Below are positions 7,279 to 20,200 of a stretch of DNA of 50,456 nucleotides, one piece after another. A program made the translations under genes and the position numbers. Each line of letters opens with the position of its first letter. The stretch's first letter is position 1. The DNA comes from Sphingomonas sp. Leaf33. Lineage in GTDB: Bacteria > Pseudomonadota > Alphaproteobacteria > Sphingomonadales > Sphingomonadaceae. The notes under the pieces were generated by a model that ran no database searches, was not told the origin of the DNA, and saw nothing but the letters and a program-made list of their open reading frames with translations. The stretch is taken from the NCBI RefSeq assembly GCF_001421785.1, contig NZ_LMLB01000001.1, positions 1,564,089 through 1,614,544 on the forward strand. The letters run 5' to 3'.

Positions 7279-8898
7279 ATGTCCGTAGCGCCGTCACCGC
7301 CCGAAAAAGACCTGACGACCACGCATGGGCGGATGCCGCCGGCTCCGCTCCTCAGCGATCCGGCAACGCCGACGAAGGCGTCGTCGCACAACATCTTCTT
7401 CGCCGCGGTCGAAACGACGCGGATGCCGATGATCGTCACCGACCCGAACCAGCCCGACAACCCGATCGTCTTTTGCAACAACGCGTTTTCGCGGATGACG
7501 GGCTATAATCTCGACGAGATCATCGGGCGCAACTGCCGGTTTCTGCAGGGGCCGGAGACGAATTACGACGCGATCGACCAGGTCCGCGAGGCGGTCCGCA
7601 CGCGCGAGGAAGTCGCGGTCGAGGTCCTGAACTATCGCAAGAACGGATCGACGTTCTGGAACGCGCTGTTCGTGTCGCCGGTGTTCGGCGAGGATGGCCA
7701 GCTTCTTTATTTCTTCGGCAGCCAGCTCGACATCTCGCGCCGCAAGGAGGCCGAGGAAGCGCTGCACCAGGCGCAGAAGATGGAAGCGGTCGGCAAGCTG
7801 ACCGGCGGCATCGCGCACGACTTCAACAACCTGCTTCAGGTCGTGCTCGGCTATGTCGACATGCTGGAGGCGCGGATCGACGCCAGTGACCGCGCCTCGC
7901 GCCGCGCGGTCGAGGCGATCGGCATGGCGGCCAACCGTGGCGCGACGCTGACGCAGCAGTTGCTCGCCTTTGCCCGCAAGCAGGAACTGCGCGACCGGTT
8001 GCTCAATCTCAACACGCTCATCACCGATTTCGGGACGATCGTCGAACGCAGCGTCGGCGACGGCGTGCGCGTCCGCCGGGTGTTCCAGGACGAGCTGTGG
8101 AATTGCCGCGTCGATCCGGTGCAGGCGGAAATGGCATTACTCAACCTGCTGTCGAACGCACGCGATGCCGTCGAGGGCAAGGGCGACGTGGTGATCGAGA
8201 CCGACAATGTCGTCTCGCCGGCAGACCATCCGCTGGCGCCGGGGCTGGAGCCGGGCGAATATGTCCGCGTCGCGGTGACCGATGACGGCAAGGGCTTCGA
8301 CGTGGCGCAGATCGATCGCGTCTTCGACCCGTTCTTTTCGACCAAGGACGTCGGCAAGGGCACCGGGCTCGGCCTGTCGATGGTCTATGGCTTCGTCCGC
8401 CAGTCGGGCGGGGCGGTGCTGGCGGAGAATGTCGAGGGCAAGGGCGCGCGCGTGGCGATGTTCTTCCCGCGCGCGCGGGGCATGGTCGAGCCCGAGAAGT
8501 TGCAGGCCAGCCAGACTCGCGGGCACGGCGAGCGCATCCTGATGGTCGAGGACCAGGAAGAGATCGCCCAGCTCGGCCGCGCGATCCTGGAGGATCTGGG
8601 ATACGACGTCGTGCAGTGCCCGAGCGCCAGCAAGGCGATCGACCTGCTCGACACCGACAGCGATTTCCGCCTGATCTTTACCGACATCGTGATGCCCGGC
8701 GGGATCAACGGCGTCGAACTGGCCAAGGAAGTGCGCCGCCGCTTCCCCGCGATGCCGATCCTGCTGACGACCGGCTATTCCGACCGCGCGCTGGATGCCG
8801 AAAGCTCGTCGTTCGACCTCGTGCGCAAGCCCTATCGCCGGGCCGAACTGGCGCAGCGCATCCGCACGTTGCTGGAGGGGCCGAACGGGGTTGTCTGA
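7279..8898 (+). CDS. LOV-domain blue-light hybrid histidine kinase
   Basis: 539 aa, soluble. A PAS/LOV domain (about 35-145) carries the flavin-binding motif GRNCRFLQG with the photoactive Cys86. A HisKA domain follows with the phosphoacceptor His180 in GGIAHDFNN, then a HATPase_c domain ([28 protein letters not shown]). The receiver domain at about 415-535 has Asp469 in FTDIVMPGG. The order LOV-HK-REC matches the blue-light hybrid kinases described in Pseudomonas syringae. Light should form a Cys86-flavin adduct and change autophosphorylation. There is no DNA-binding domain, so a partner phosphotransferase or regulator is expected elsewhere. It lies 37 bases after popZ and 27 before the peptidase gene. 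Confidence 0.93.
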   Translation: MSVAPSPPEKDLTTTHGRMPPAPLLSDPATPTKASSHNIFFAAVETTRMPMIVTDPNQPDNPIVFCNNAFSRMTGYNLDEIIGRNCRFLQGPETNYDAIDQVREAVRTREEVAVEVLNYRKNGSTFWNALFVSPVFGEDGQLLYFFGSQLDISRRKEAEEALHQAQKMEAVGKLTGGIAHDFNNLLQVVLGYVDMLEARIDASDRASRRAVEAIGMAANRGATLTQQLLAFARKQELRDRLLNLNTLITDFGTIVERSVGDGVRVRRVFQDELWNCRVDPVQAEMALLNLLSNARDAVEGKGDVVIETDNVVSPADHPLAPGLEPGEYVRVAVTDDGKGFDVAQIDRVFDPFFSTKDVGKGTGLGLSMVYGFVRQSGGAVLAENVEGKGARVAMFFPRARGMVEPEKLQASQTRGHGERILMVEDQEEIAQLGRAILEDLGYDVVQCPSASKAIDLLDTDSDFRLIFTDIVMPGGINGVELAKEVRRRFPAMPILLTTGYSDRALDAESSSFDLVRKPYRRAELAQRIRTLLEGPNGVV

Positions 8899-8925
8899 CG
8901 CGGCGGCTGGGGTAACCTGCGCGCC

Positions 8926-10971
8926 ATGAAGCACATCCTGCTCGCAGCGACCGCGCTGCTCTCCGCCGCTGCCGTGTCCACTCCGGCGACCGCCCGCCAG
9001 ATCACCATCGACGACGTGACGATGCTGTCGCGGGTATCGACGCCGGCCGTGTCGTCGGACGGGCGCTGGCTGGTCTGGCAACAGCGCGAGACGGACCTGG
9101 CCGCGAACCGCGGCCGGTTCGACCTGTGGCGGGTCGACCTGACCCGCAAGGGTGCAGCGCCCGAAAAGCTGGTCGCGGAGGCGGACGTCAACGAAACCGG
9201 CCCGCAGATCGTCGGCGACACCGTCTATTTCCAGTCGGACAAGGGCGGCGACGACGCGGTGTGGGCGATTCCCCTCACCGGAGGCGCGGCGCGCAAGCTG
9301 ACCGGTTTCCAGGGCGGCTTCGGCGGGTTCAAGGTCGCACCGACCGGGGACAAGATCCTGATCTGGGCGGACCGCAAGCCCGGTGCGCCGACGCTGGCCC
9401 CGGCGATGGAGAAGAAGGACGCCAACGCCGGGTCGGCGCGCACGTACGACCAGCTGTTCGTCCGCCACTGGGATACATGGGCGAACGGCGACCGCTCGCA
9501 ACTGTTCGTACTGCCGCTGGGCGCAGACGGCGCACCGGGCGACGGCGTCGCGATCACCGGCCGTCTGATCGGCGACACGCCGTCGAAGCCGTTCGGCGGT
9601 GGTGAGGAAGTGGCGTGGAGCGCGGATGGCCGCACCATCTATTTCGCGCTGCGCGAGGCGGGGCGGATCGAATCGACCTCAACCAACCTCGATATCTTTT
9701 CAGTCCCCGCCGACGCTTCGGCCGCGCCGGTCAACCTGACGGACGCCAACGACGCGACCGACACGTTCCCGACCGTCTCGCCCGATGGTCGCTGGCTCGC
9801 CTGGGCGGCGATGGCGCGGCCGGGCTACGAGGCGGACAAGCTGACGCTGATGGTCCGCGACCTCCAGTCGGGCCAGGTGCGTGCGCTGACCGGCGGCTGG
9901 GATCGCTCGGTCGGCTCGATCGCGTGGACGCCCGACAGCAAGCGGTTGCTGATTACCGCCGAGGACACGCAGGAGAACCCGGTGTGGTCGGTCGATGCGA
10001 CGAGCGGCAAGGTCGCGCGGCTGACGCAGGCGGGCAACGTCACCGCCGTCGTGCCGACCGCGAAGGGCTTCGTGTACGCAATGAATAGCCTGGTCGCGCC
10101 CGACGATTTCTATCGCGCGGAGGGCAAGCGCACGGTTCGCCTGACCAGCGTCAATGCGGCCAGGCTGAAGGACATTGACTGGCCGACCGTGACGCGGTTC
10201 AGCTTTGCCGGCGCGAACAACGATACCGTCTGGGGCTATGCGGTGAAGCCCGCGGGCAGCAGCGGCAAGGTACCGATCGCGTACATGGTCCATGGTGGCC
10301 CTCAGGGGTCGAGCAACAACAGCTGGTCGTATCGCTGGAACCCGGCGGTCTTCGCGGGCGCCGGCTACGGGCTGGTCGCGGTCGATTTCCACGGGTCGAC
10401 CGGCTACGGCCAGGCCTTTACCGACGCCATCCGCAACAACTGGGGCGGCTGGCCGCTGGAGGACCTGCAAAAGGGCCTCGCCGCGGCGACCACGAAGTTC
10501 GGCTGGCTCGACGCCGACAACGCCTGTGCGCTCGGCGCGTCGTATGGCGGGTACATGATGAACTGGATCGCGGGTCAGTGGCCCGACCGGTTCAAGTGCC
10601 TGGTCCAGCATGACGGCGTCTTCGATGCGCGCGCGATGGCGTACGAGACCGAGGAGCTGTGGTTCGACGAGTGGGAGCATGGCGGCAAGGCGTATTTCGA
10701 GGACCCGGCGGCGTTCGAGCGCTGGAACCCGGTCAACCACGTCGCCAAGTGGCAGACCCCGATGCTGGTCGTCACCGGCGAGAAGGACTTCCGAATCCCC
10801 TATACCCAGGGCCTGGCGAGCTTCACCGCACTCCAGCGGCGTAACATCCCCTCGCGGCTGGTGGTGTTCCCGGACGAGAACCACTGGGTGCTCAAAGCGA
10901 AGAACTCGCGGCAGTGGTATGGCGAGGTGCTCGGCTGGCTCAACCGGTGGACGGGCAAGGCCGCGAAGTAA
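8926..10971 (+). CDS. S9-family prolyl oligopeptidase-like peptidase, secreted
   Basis: 681 aa with a signal peptide (MKHILLAATALLSAAAVS, cleavage near TPATA-RQ). An N-terminal beta-propeller of TolB/DPP-IV type (about 30-410; repeats such as SPDGRWLAWAA and TPDSKRLLI) precedes the alpha/beta-hydrolase domain. The catalytic triad is visible: Ser539 in GASYGGYM, Asp621 in TGEKDFRIP, His653 in DENHWV. Such enzymes act as dipeptidyl- or acylaminoacyl-peptidases on peptides in the periplasm. The GGPQGSSNN and GSTGYGQAF segments form the oxyanion region. It lies 27 bases after the LOV kinase gene and probably shares its transcript. Confidence 0.92.
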   Translation: MKHILLAATALLSAAAVSTPATARQITIDDVTMLSRVSTPAVSSDGRWLVWQQRETDLAANRGRFDLWRVDLTRKGAAPEKLVAEADVNETGPQIVGDTVYFQSDKGGDDAVWAIPLTGGAARKLTGFQGGFGGFKVAPTGDKILIWADRKPGAPTLAPAMEKKDANAGSARTYDQLFVRHWDTWANGDRSQLFVLPLGADGAPGDGVAITGRLIGDTPSKPFGGGEEVAWSADGRTIYFALREAGRIESTSTNLDIFSVPADASAAPVNLTDANDATDTFPTVSPDGRWLAWAAMARPGYEADKLTLMVRDLQSGQVRALTGGWDRSVGSIAWTPDSKRLLITAEDTQENPVWSVDATSGKVARLTQAGNVTAVVPTAKGFVYAMNSLVAPDDFYRAEGKRTVRLTSVNAARLKDIDWPTVTRFSFAGANNDTVWGYAVKPAGSSGKVPIAYMVHGGPQGSSNNSWSYRWNPAVFAGAGYGLVAVDFHGSTGYGQAFTDAIRNNWGGWPLEDLQKGLAAATTKFGWLDADNACALGASYGGYMMNWIAGQWPDRFKCLVQHDGVFDARAMAYETEELWFDEWEHGGKAYFEDPAAFERWNPVNHVAKWQTPMLVVTGEKDFRIPYTQGLASFTALQRRNIPSRLVVFPDENHWVLKAKNSRQWYGEVLGWLNRWTGKAAK

Positions 10972-10994
10972 ACGGCGGTTGTTTTTGACGGCTG

Positions 10995-11014
10995 CGGGCG
11001 GTTAAGGCCGCCCG
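10995..11014 (+). promoter_or_regulatory. Hairpin against the valS start codon
   Basis: CGGGCGG (10995-11001) pairs perfectly with CCGCCCG (11008-11014). The loop is TTAAGG, which holds the only Shine-Dalgarno-like bases (AAGG) before the ATG at 11016. The stem ends one base before the start codon. It could limit ribosome access to valS or follow the upstream peptidase gene as a weak terminator. Confidence 0.45.
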
Positions 11015-11015
11015 T

Positions 11016-13727
11016 ATGACCGAACTCGCAAAGACCTTCGATCCGACCGCCATTGAGGCGAAATGGTACGCGCATTGGGAGGGGAGCGGCCAGTTCCGCC
11101 CCGACCGCCCGCATGCCGAGCCCTGGACGATCGTCAATCCGCCGCCCAACGTCACGGGCAGCCTGCACATCGGCCACGCGCTCGACAACACGTTGCAGGA
11201 CATCCTGGTCCGCCACGCGCGGTTGAAGGGCAAGGATGCGCTGTGGGTGGTCGGCACCGACCACGCCGGCATCGCGACGCAGATGGTCGTCGAGCGGCAG
11301 ATGAACGCCGCGGGCGAAAAGCGCACCGACTTCACCCGCGACGAATTTATCGACCGCGTGTGGCAGTGGAAGGCGGAGAGCGGCGGCGAGATCACGTCGC
11401 AGCTGCGTCGCCTGGGCTGCTCGATGGACTGGGAGAACGAGCGGTTCACGATGGACCCCGGCTTCTCGAAGGCCGTGCTGAAGGTGTTCGTGGAGCTTCA
11501 CCGCGAGGGGCTGCTGTACCGCGACAAGCGGCTGGTGAACTGGGACCCGGGCCTCGGCACCGCGATCAGCGACCTGGAGGTCGAGACGCGCGAAGTGAAG
11601 GGCAGCTTCTGGCGCCTGCGCTATCCGCTGGCCGACGGGTCGGGCCATATCGAGGTCGCGACGACCCGGCCCGAGACGATGCTGGCCGACATGGCGGTCG
11701 CGGTGCATCCCGACGACGCGCGCTACACCGCGCTGATCGGCAAGCAGGTTCGGCTGCCGATTACCGGGCGCCTTATCCCGATCGTCGCCGACGAACATGC
11801 CGATCCCGAACTGGGGTCGGGCGCGGTGAAGATCACGCCGGGCCACGACTTCAACGACTTCGAGGTCGGCAAGCGCGCCGGCATCGCCGCGCGCGACATG
11901 CTCAACATGCTCGATGCGAAGGCGCGCATCGTTCAGACCGCAGACGGGCTGATTCCGGACGCATTCCTGGGCCTGTCGACTGCCGAGGCGCGCAATGCAG
12001 TCGTCGCGCAGTTGAAGGATGAGGGCTTCCTGATCCCGCACGTCGACAAGGACGGCGAAGAGCATGACGCCGAGCCGCGGACGATCCAGACGCCGTATGG
12101 CGACAGGTCTGGCGTCGTGATTGAGCCGTGGCTGACCGACCAATGGTATGTCGACGCCGCGACGCTGGCCAAGCCGGCAATCGAGGCGGTGCGCGACGGA
12201 CGCATCCAGATCGTGCCGAAGACGTGGGAGAAGACGTTTTTCAACTGGATGGAGAACATCCAGCCGTGGTGCGTGAGCCGACAGTTGTGGTGGGGGCATC
12301 AGATTCCGGCGTGGTTCGATTCGGACGGCACCGCTTACGTCGCCGAGACCGAGGAAGAGGCACAGGCGCAAGCCGGTGCGGGCGTCGCACTGATCCGCGA
12401 TCCCGACGTGCTCGACACGTGGTTCTCCTCCGCGCTGTGGCCGTTCGCGACGATGGGCTGGCCGGATCAAAATCCTCCCCCTGCCGGGGAGGATTTGCCC
12501 GAATGGCAGCGCCGCTACCCCAACGACGTGCTCATTTCCGGCTTCGACATCCTGTTCTTCTGGGATGCGCGCATGATGATGCAGGGGATGCATTTCCTGA
12601 AGGATGTGCCGTTCCGCACGCTGTACCTCCATGGCCTGGTTCGCGCCGCCGATGGCGCCAAGATGTCGAAGTCGAAGGGCAATGTCGTCAATCCGCTGGG
12701 GCTGATCGACCAATACGGTGCCGACGCGCTGCGCTTCTTCATGGCGGCGATGGAGAGCCAGGGCCGCGACATCAAGATGGATGAGAAGCGGGTCGAGGGG
12801 TATCGCAACTTCGCGACGAAGCTGTGGAACGCCAGCCGCTTCTGCCAGTCGAACGGCATCGGCGCATCAGCGACGCTCGAGCCACCGGTGGCGACGCTGG
12901 CGGTCAACAAATGGATCGTCGCGGAGACGGTGCAGGCGATCCAGGCGGTCGATCTGGCGCTGGCCGACTATCGCTTCGATGGGGCGGCGGATGCGATCTA
13001 CCAGTTCGTCTGGAGCCGGTTCTGTGACTGGTACCTCGAACTCATAAAGCCGGTGCTGCAAGGCGACGGCGTCGCGGGCGCGGACGAGACTCGCGCCGTC
13101 GCGGGCTGGGTGCTCGATCAGATTCTGGTGCTGCTCCACCCGTTCATGCCCTTCATCACCGAAGAACTGTGGCACGCGCTTGCCGGTCCCGCCCACCCCC
13201 GTGAACACGACCTGATCGTCGCCAGATGGCCGATGGCGGACGCGCGCGCGCTCGATCCTGAAGCCGCGGCGGAGATCGAATGGCTCATCCGGCTGGTCAG
13301 CGAAGTTCGTGCGGCGCGGACCGAACTCAACGTGCCGCCGGGCGCGCGCCTGCCGGTGTATGTCCGCGAGGCGTCGGTGACGACCGATGCGCGCCTGTCC
13401 GCCCAGGCAGCCGTCATCGCGCGGCTCGCCCGCATCGACCGGACGGAGGGCGCAGCGCCGGAGGGCGGGGCGCTGCAGATCGTCGTCGACGAAGCGACGT
13501 TCGTCCTGCCGCTGGGCGACGTCATCGACCTCGCGGCCGAACGCGCGCGGCTGACCAAGGCGATCGCTGCGGCGGAAAAGGAACGCGATGCGCTGGCCGG
13601 GCGTCTGGGCAATCCGAGTTTCGTCGAACGCGCGAAGCCCGAGGCGGTCGAAAAAGCCAAGGCGGATCATGCCGAGAAATCGGCGGAGGCCGAGCGATTG
13701 ACGGCGGCGCTCGGGCGTCTGGGCTGA
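11016..13727 (+). CDS. valS: Valyl-tRNA synthetase
   Basis: 903 aa. It charges tRNA-Val with valine in the cytoplasm. The class Ia signatures are plain: HIGH at 51-54, KMSKS at 549-553, the CP1 editing domain ([10 protein letters not shown] near 215), an anticodon-binding domain ([13 protein letters not shown]) and a C-terminal coiled coil of the ValS type ([23 protein letters not shown]...). Residues 486-493 (NPPPAGED) are an extra segment coded by a REP-like palindrome inserted in frame between GWPDQ and LPEW. The reading frame stays open. The start is fixed by the family N-terminus ([13 protein letters not shown]). Confidence 0.97.
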   Translation: MTELAKTFDPTAIEAKWYAHWEGSGQFRPDRPHAEPWTIVNPPPNVTGSLHIGHALDNTLQDILVRHARLKGKDALWVVGTDHAGIATQMVVERQMNAAGEKRTDFTRDEFIDRVWQWKAESGGEITSQLRRLGCSMDWENERFTMDPGFSKAVLKVFVELHREGLLYRDKRLVNWDPGLGTAISDLEVETREVKGSFWRLRYPLADGSGHIEVATTRPETMLADMAVAVHPDDARYTALIGKQVRLPITGRLIPIVADEHADPELGSGAVKITPGHDFNDFEVGKRAGIAARDMLNMLDAKARIVQTADGLIPDAFLGLSTAEARNAVVAQLKDEGFLIPHVDKDGEEHDAEPRTIQTPYGDRSGVVIEPWLTDQWYVDAATLAKPAIEAVRDGRIQIVPKTWEKTFFNWMENIQPWCVSRQLWWGHQIPAWFDSDGTAYVAETEEEAQAQAGAGVALIRDPDVLDTWFSSALWPFATMGWPDQNPPPAGEDLPEWQRRYPNDVLISGFDILFFWDARMMMQGMHFLKDVPFRTLYLHGLVRAADGAKMSKSKGNVVNPLGLIDQYGADALRFFMAAMESQGRDIKMDEKRVEGYRNFATKLWNASRFCQSNGIGASATLEPPVATLAVNKWIVAETVQAIQAVDLALADYRFDGAADAIYQFVWSRFCDWYLELIKPVLQGDGVAGADETRAVAGWVLDQILVLLHPFMPFITEELWHALAGPAHPREHDLIVARWPMADARALDPEAAAEIEWLIRLVSEVRAARTELNVPPGARLPVYVREASVTTDARLSAQAAVIARLARIDRTEGAAPEGGALQIVVDEATFVLPLGDVIDLAAERARLTKAIAAAEKERDALAGRLGNPSFVERAKPEAVEKAKADHAEKSAEAERLTAALGRLG
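12471..12495. repeat. REP-like palindrome (family 1) inside the valS coding sequence
   Basis: AATCCTCCCC (12471-12480), loop CTGCC, GGGGAGGATT (12486-12495): a perfect 10-bp stem. The same core with a 5-base loop recurs at 13733, 13838, 38409, 40863 and near 40977, all outside genes. Here it encodes eight residues (486-493) of ValS. Confidence 0.8.
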
Positions 13728-13732
13728 ACGAA

Positions 13733-13854
13733 AATCCTCCCCTGGAAGGGGAGGGCGACCATCCGCAGGATGGTGGAGGGGTGTCCCGCTATCGATGGGC
13801 TGACACCCCTCCGTCAGGCCTGCGGCCTGCCACCTCCCCTTGCAGGGGAGGATT
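13733..13854. repeat. Composite REP-like element, family 1
   Basis: Two AATCCTCCCC-N5-GGGGAGG hairpins in opposite orientation bracket inner hairpins (CCATCCGCAGGATGG and AGGCCTGCGGCCT). The inner flanks GGAGGGGTGT and ACACCCCTCC pair with each other, so the whole 122-base unit can fold into a cruciform-like structure. It lies between valS and the MATE gene; its distal end is just upstream of the MATE ribosome site. The layout matches the element at 40863-40997. Confidence 0.8.
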
Positions 13855-13870
13855 GTCGAAGGGGCGTGTT

Positions 13871-15355
13871 GTGGCGGACGGCGAGGCAGTACCAGAACGT
13901 CCGCTCACCAGCGGAAGGGCCGGCAAGGGCCGCGACCTCACGTCCGGGCCGATCGCGGGCACGTTGCTCGCCTTTGCGTTGCCGACGCTCGGCAGCAACA
14001 TCCTCCAGTCGCTGAACGGGTCGATCAACACGATCTGGGTCGGACATTTCCTGGGCGAAGCGGCGCTGGCGGCGACGTCGAACGCGAACATCATCATGTT
14101 CCTGATGTTCGGCGCCGTGTTCGGCTTCGGCATGGCGGCGACGATCCTGGTGGGCCAGGCGATCGGCCGCGGCGATATCGATGCGGCGCGCCGCGCGTTC
14201 GGGACGGCGGTCGGGCTGGTGCTGGGCGGGGCGGTCGTCATCGCGGCGCTCGGCTGGATTTTTGCGCCCCAGATCCTGACGTTGCTGGCGACGCCGGGCG
14301 ATGCCTTTCCGCTGGCGCTCGCCTATCTGCGCGTCATCTTTCTCAGTCTGCCGGCCTCGATGCTGAGCGTGCTGGTGATGATGGGGCTGCGAGGCACGGG
14401 CGACTCGACGACGCCCTTCTGGTTCATGGCGCTGAGCGTCGTCATCGACGCAGGCCTCAACCCGTTCCTGATCGCCGGGATCGGTCCGTTCCCGCAGATG
14501 GGGATCGCCGGGTCGGCGACCGCGACGCTGATCGCCAATCACATCTCGCTCGGCTGCCTGATCCTCTTCATCTACGCCCGCGACCTGCCGCTGCGGTTGC
14601 GCGGGAGCGAGCTCGGCTATCTGAAACCCCATGGACCGCTGGTGCGGACGATCACGACCAAGGGGCTGCCGATCGGTGCGCAGATGCTGGTCATCTCGTC
14701 GGCCGGCCTCGCCATGGCGGGGCTCGTCAACCGGCAGGGCGTCGAGACCGTCGCGGCCTACGGCGTCGCGCAGCAGCTCTGGACCTACATCCAGATGCCG
14801 GCGCTGGCGATCGGCGCGGCGGTGAGCGCGATGGCGGCGCAGAATATCGGCGCGGGGCGGTGGGACCGGGTCGACCGGATCACGCGGGCGGGCCTCCTCA
14901 CCAACCTCGCCCTGACCGGCGTCATGGTGGCGGCGACAACCGTGTTCGACCGTACGGTGCTGGGTCTCTTTCTCGCGGAAGGCAGCCCGTCGATGCCGAT
15001 CGCGCAGCACATCCAGCTGGTCGCGGCGTGGGGTTTCATCCTGTTCGGCGCCACGATGGTGCTGTTCTCGACCGTCCGCGCGAACGGCGCGGTCGTCGCG
15101 CCGCTCGTGATGCTGTTCGTGTCGATGTATCCGGTGCGGCTGGGTTTCGTCGCGGCCTTGCTGCCGGCATGGGGCGCCGATGCGCTGTGGTGGAGCTTTC
15201 CGGCGGGCTCGGTGGCGAACCTGATGATGGCAGCGGCCTATTATCGCTACGGCAACTGGCGGGGCGGGGCGCTGCTGGCGCCCGAGCCGGCGGAGTGCAT
15301 GGAGCAGGCGCACGCCGGGGGTGAGCCGGCGGGGCGGGTGCATCCGACAGGATGA
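13871..15355 (+). CDS. MATE-family multidrug/sodium antiporter
   Basis: 494 aa, about 12 membrane helices. MATE proteins export cationic drugs or metabolites in exchange for Na+ or H+. The family pattern is visible at the start of helix 1 (GPIAGTLLAFALPTLGSNILQSL) and in the second half, which repeats it (GPLVRTITTKGLPIGAQMLV). The loop GLRGTGDSTTPFW is typical. GTG 13871 is chosen because AAGGGG lies 7 bases upstream and the frame to the left runs through the repeat element. The Ala/Gly/Pro-rich C-terminal tail (after about 465) is not conserved. It could be co-transcribed with valS through the REP element. Confidence 0.9.
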   Translation: MADGEAVPERPLTSGRAGKGRDLTSGPIAGTLLAFALPTLGSNILQSLNGSINTIWVGHFLGEAALAATSNANIIMFLMFGAVFGFGMAATILVGQAIGRGDIDAARRAFGTAVGLVLGGAVVIAALGWIFAPQILTLLATPGDAFPLALAYLRVIFLSLPASMLSVLVMMGLRGTGDSTTPFWFMALSVVIDAGLNPFLIAGIGPFPQMGIAGSATATLIANHISLGCLILFIYARDLPLRLRGSELGYLKPHGPLVRTITTKGLPIGAQMLVISSAGLAMAGLVNRQGVETVAAYGVAQQLWTYIQMPALAIGAAVSAMAAQNIGAGRWDRVDRITRAGLLTNLALTGVMVAATTVFDRTVLGLFLAEGSPSMPIAQHIQLVAAWGFILFGATMVLFSTVRANGAVVAPLVMLFVSMYPVRLGFVAALLPAWGADALWWSFPAGSVANLMMAAAYYRYGNWRGGALLAPEPAECMEQAHAGGEPAGRVHPTG

Positions 15356-15368
15356 GACATCCTTCACA

Positions 15369-15467
15369 CCGTTCGTGCTGAGCCTGTCGAAGCACTGCCT
15401 TTTCGTCGGGCCCGCGTTCCTGCTGCACGAAGAAGCTCAGCCCTTCGACGCGCTCAGGGCGAACGGG
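15369..15467. repeat. Dispersed inverted repeat, family 3
   Basis: One arm at 15370-15395 reads CGTTCGTGCTGAGCCTGTCG then AAGCAC. The other at 15441-15466 reads CCCTTCGACGCGCTCAGGGC then GAACGG. The arms are imperfect reverse complements separated by about 45 bases. This repeat type is widespread in sphingomonad and related genomes. It lies between two convergent genes and may act as a bidirectional terminator. Confidence 0.65.
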
Positions 15468-15474
15468 TTAAGTG

Positions 15475-16356
15475 TCAGGCCGGCACCATCACCTCGATGA
15501 TCCCCGCCGCGACCTTGGCCGTCACCGGCGTCTTTGCCAGCACTTCGCCGTCGATCGATATGGGGCGCGGCTTGTCGCTGTCGATGCGCAGCGCCTGCCC
15601 GCGGAAGACGGTCACCTTCTCGCGCCGTTGCGGCAGGCGCAGGACGTTGGCGGCCCAATTGTAGAGCAGGCGGCTGCGCAGATGCCCGCGCACCACCTCC
15701 ACGACGATCTCGCCGCTGTCGACCGCCGCATCCTCCATCAGTTCCTGCCCGCCGTGGAAGCGGCCATTGGCGATCCGGACCTCGACCGCGCGCATGACGC
15801 GGGGGTGACCGGTGCCGTCATCGACCGTGACCGGGAACGGGCGGAACTTGGCATATTGGACCGCCGCCCAGCTGAGATAGCCCAGGCGACCCAGCCACTT
15901 CTTCAGGTCGTGGGGCACGGTTTCGGCGATGCGCGGCGCAATGCCCATCGTGGCGGCATTGGCGAAATAATCGTCGTCGATCATGCCGAGGTCGATCCGC
16001 TTCGGGCGCCCCTCGCTCAGCACCCGCACCGCGGACGGGATATCGAACGGGATGCCGAGCGTGCGGCAGAAGCTGTTGGCGGTGCCGAGCGGCAGGACGC
16101 CCAGCACGACATTCTTCCCGACCAGCAGGTCGACGAGACCGCTGATCGTCCCGTCGCCGCCGCCGAAGATGACGAGTTCCGGCTTCTTGGCCAGGGCGCG
16201 CTCGACCGTCGCCTCCAGGTCCTTCGGGTCCTCGACGGCATGGGCGTCGACCGGGAAATCGACCGCGTCCAGCGCCTGGCACGCCTTCTGGAACAGCGCC
16301 TGGCCACGGCGGGACTTGGCGTTGACGATCAGGGCGGCGGAGGTGAATCGGGTCAT
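15475..16356 (-). CDS. Diacylglycerol/lipid kinase family protein (YegS-like)
   Basis: 293 aa. Members phosphorylate diacylglycerol or related lipids with ATP at the membrane face. The kinase signature GGGDGT is at 65-70 (LVIFGGGDGTISGLVDLL), followed by the PLGTANSFCR motif and a beta-sandwich C-terminal domain ending in KVAAGIIEVMVPA. I chose the ATG at 16356 (MTRFTSAALIVNAKS) because the family begins at this strand; an upstream extension in the same frame is not conserved-looking. It is divergent from hemB with about 80 bases between starts, and convergent with the MATE gene across a repeat. The actual substrate is not evident. Confidence 0.88.
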   Translation of the reverse strand: MTRFTSAALIVNAKSRRGQALFQKACQALDAVDFPVDAHAVEDPKDLEATVERALAKKPELVIFGGGDGTISGLVDLLVGKNVVLGVLPLGTANSFCRTLGIPFDIPSAVRVLSEGRPKRIDLGMIDDDYFANAATMGIAPRIAETVPHDLKKWLGRLGYLSWAAVQYAKFRPFPVTVDDGTGHPRVMRAVEVRIANGRFHGGQELMEDAAVDSGEIVVEVVRGHLRSRLLYNWAANVLRLPQRREKVTVFRGQALRIDSDKPRPISIDGEVLAKTPVTAKVAAGIIEVMVPA

Positions 16357-16403
16357 GATGCGGTGCAACGCCCAGCAGCCGGTTTCGGGTGCGTAACGCT
16401 TGA

Positions 16404-19633
<3,230 letters not shown>

Positions 19634-19637
19634 CAGG

Positions 19638-20120
19638 TCAGGCGAGCAGCGCGCGGAGGCGATTCTCCTCGGTTACCTGGCGATCGACGACGCCCTGCGC
19701 GCGCGCGATCGCCGCGTCGAGCGCCGGGTAGGGGAGCAGACCCTTCGCGCCCCGGTCGATCGCCAGCGTCTCGATCTCGGTCAGCGCACCATCGGTCGCG
19801 GTGCGCAGCTGCTGGAGCTCGCCCAGTGCCTGTTGCGCATCCAGCCAGCGTTCCGACCCCTCGGCGGCACCGCGGCCGGCCGTGATCCGGCGCCCGAGCG
19901 TCGTCCTGCCCGCGTCGAACGCCGCGACCGCCCGGTCGAACGTCGCGACCCGCTCGCGGATTTGCCCATCGAGCGCAGGATCGGGGTTTACGGTTTCGTC
20001 GCGCACGATCGGCGTATCGGTGCGGGTTTCGATCGCCCGCGGCAGCAGCGATGGGGCGGTATCCGGCTGGCTTGCGCAAGCGGAAAGGGCGATCGGCAGC
20101 AGCAGCGAGCGATATTTCAT
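19638..20120 (-). CDS. Putative lipoprotein, helical, unknown function
   Basis: 160 aa. The N-terminus is a short lipoprotein signal peptide with a lipobox ending LSAC (Cys15), so the mature protein is probably lipid-anchored in the periplasm. The rest is soluble, mostly helical and Ala/Arg-rich, with no catalytic motif I recognise (for example DRAVAAFDAGRTTLGRRI and ALDAAIARAQGVVDRQV). It is convergent with the spermidine-synthase-like gene, the stops being 5 bases apart. It is divergent from tRNA-Arg. Function unknown. Confidence 0.75.
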   Translation of the reverse strand: MKYRSLLLPIALSACASQPDTAPSLLPRAIETRTDTPIVRDETVNPDPALDGQIRERVATFDRAVAAFDAGRTTLGRRITAGRGAAEGSERWLDAQQALGELQQLRTATDGALTEIETLAIDRGAKGLLPYPALDAAIARAQGVVDRQVTEENRLRALLA

Positions 20121-20159
20121 GGCCGAAACCTAGGGATGCATTTTTCTGCAAGCAATGGG

Positions 20160-20188
20160 TTGCCAACCCCCGATTCGCCTCGTATCAG
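20160..20188 (+). promoter_or_regulatory. Promoter of tRNA-Arg
   Basis: TTGCCA (20160-20165), 17-base spacer, TATCAG (20183-20188). The tRNA begins 12 bases after the -10 box. The same layout and spacing are seen in front of tRNA-Asp at 50360. Confidence 0.6.
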
Positions 20189-20200
20189 CGCCACTCCCAA

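Noticed and set aside
13733..13854. Possible CRISPR array or attenuator
   Set aside because: The repeats are inverted, not direct, with no uniform spacers, and no cas genes are present; a composite REP-like element explains it better.
13280..13870. Upstream extension of the MATE gene frame through the end of valS
   Set aside because: The extension crosses valS and a REP element and gives low-complexity sequence; the GTG at 13871 has a good ribosome site.
15358..15474. A short gene between the MATE and lipid kinase genes
   Set aside because: The stretch is occupied by a dispersed inverted repeat and has no credible start with a ribosome site.
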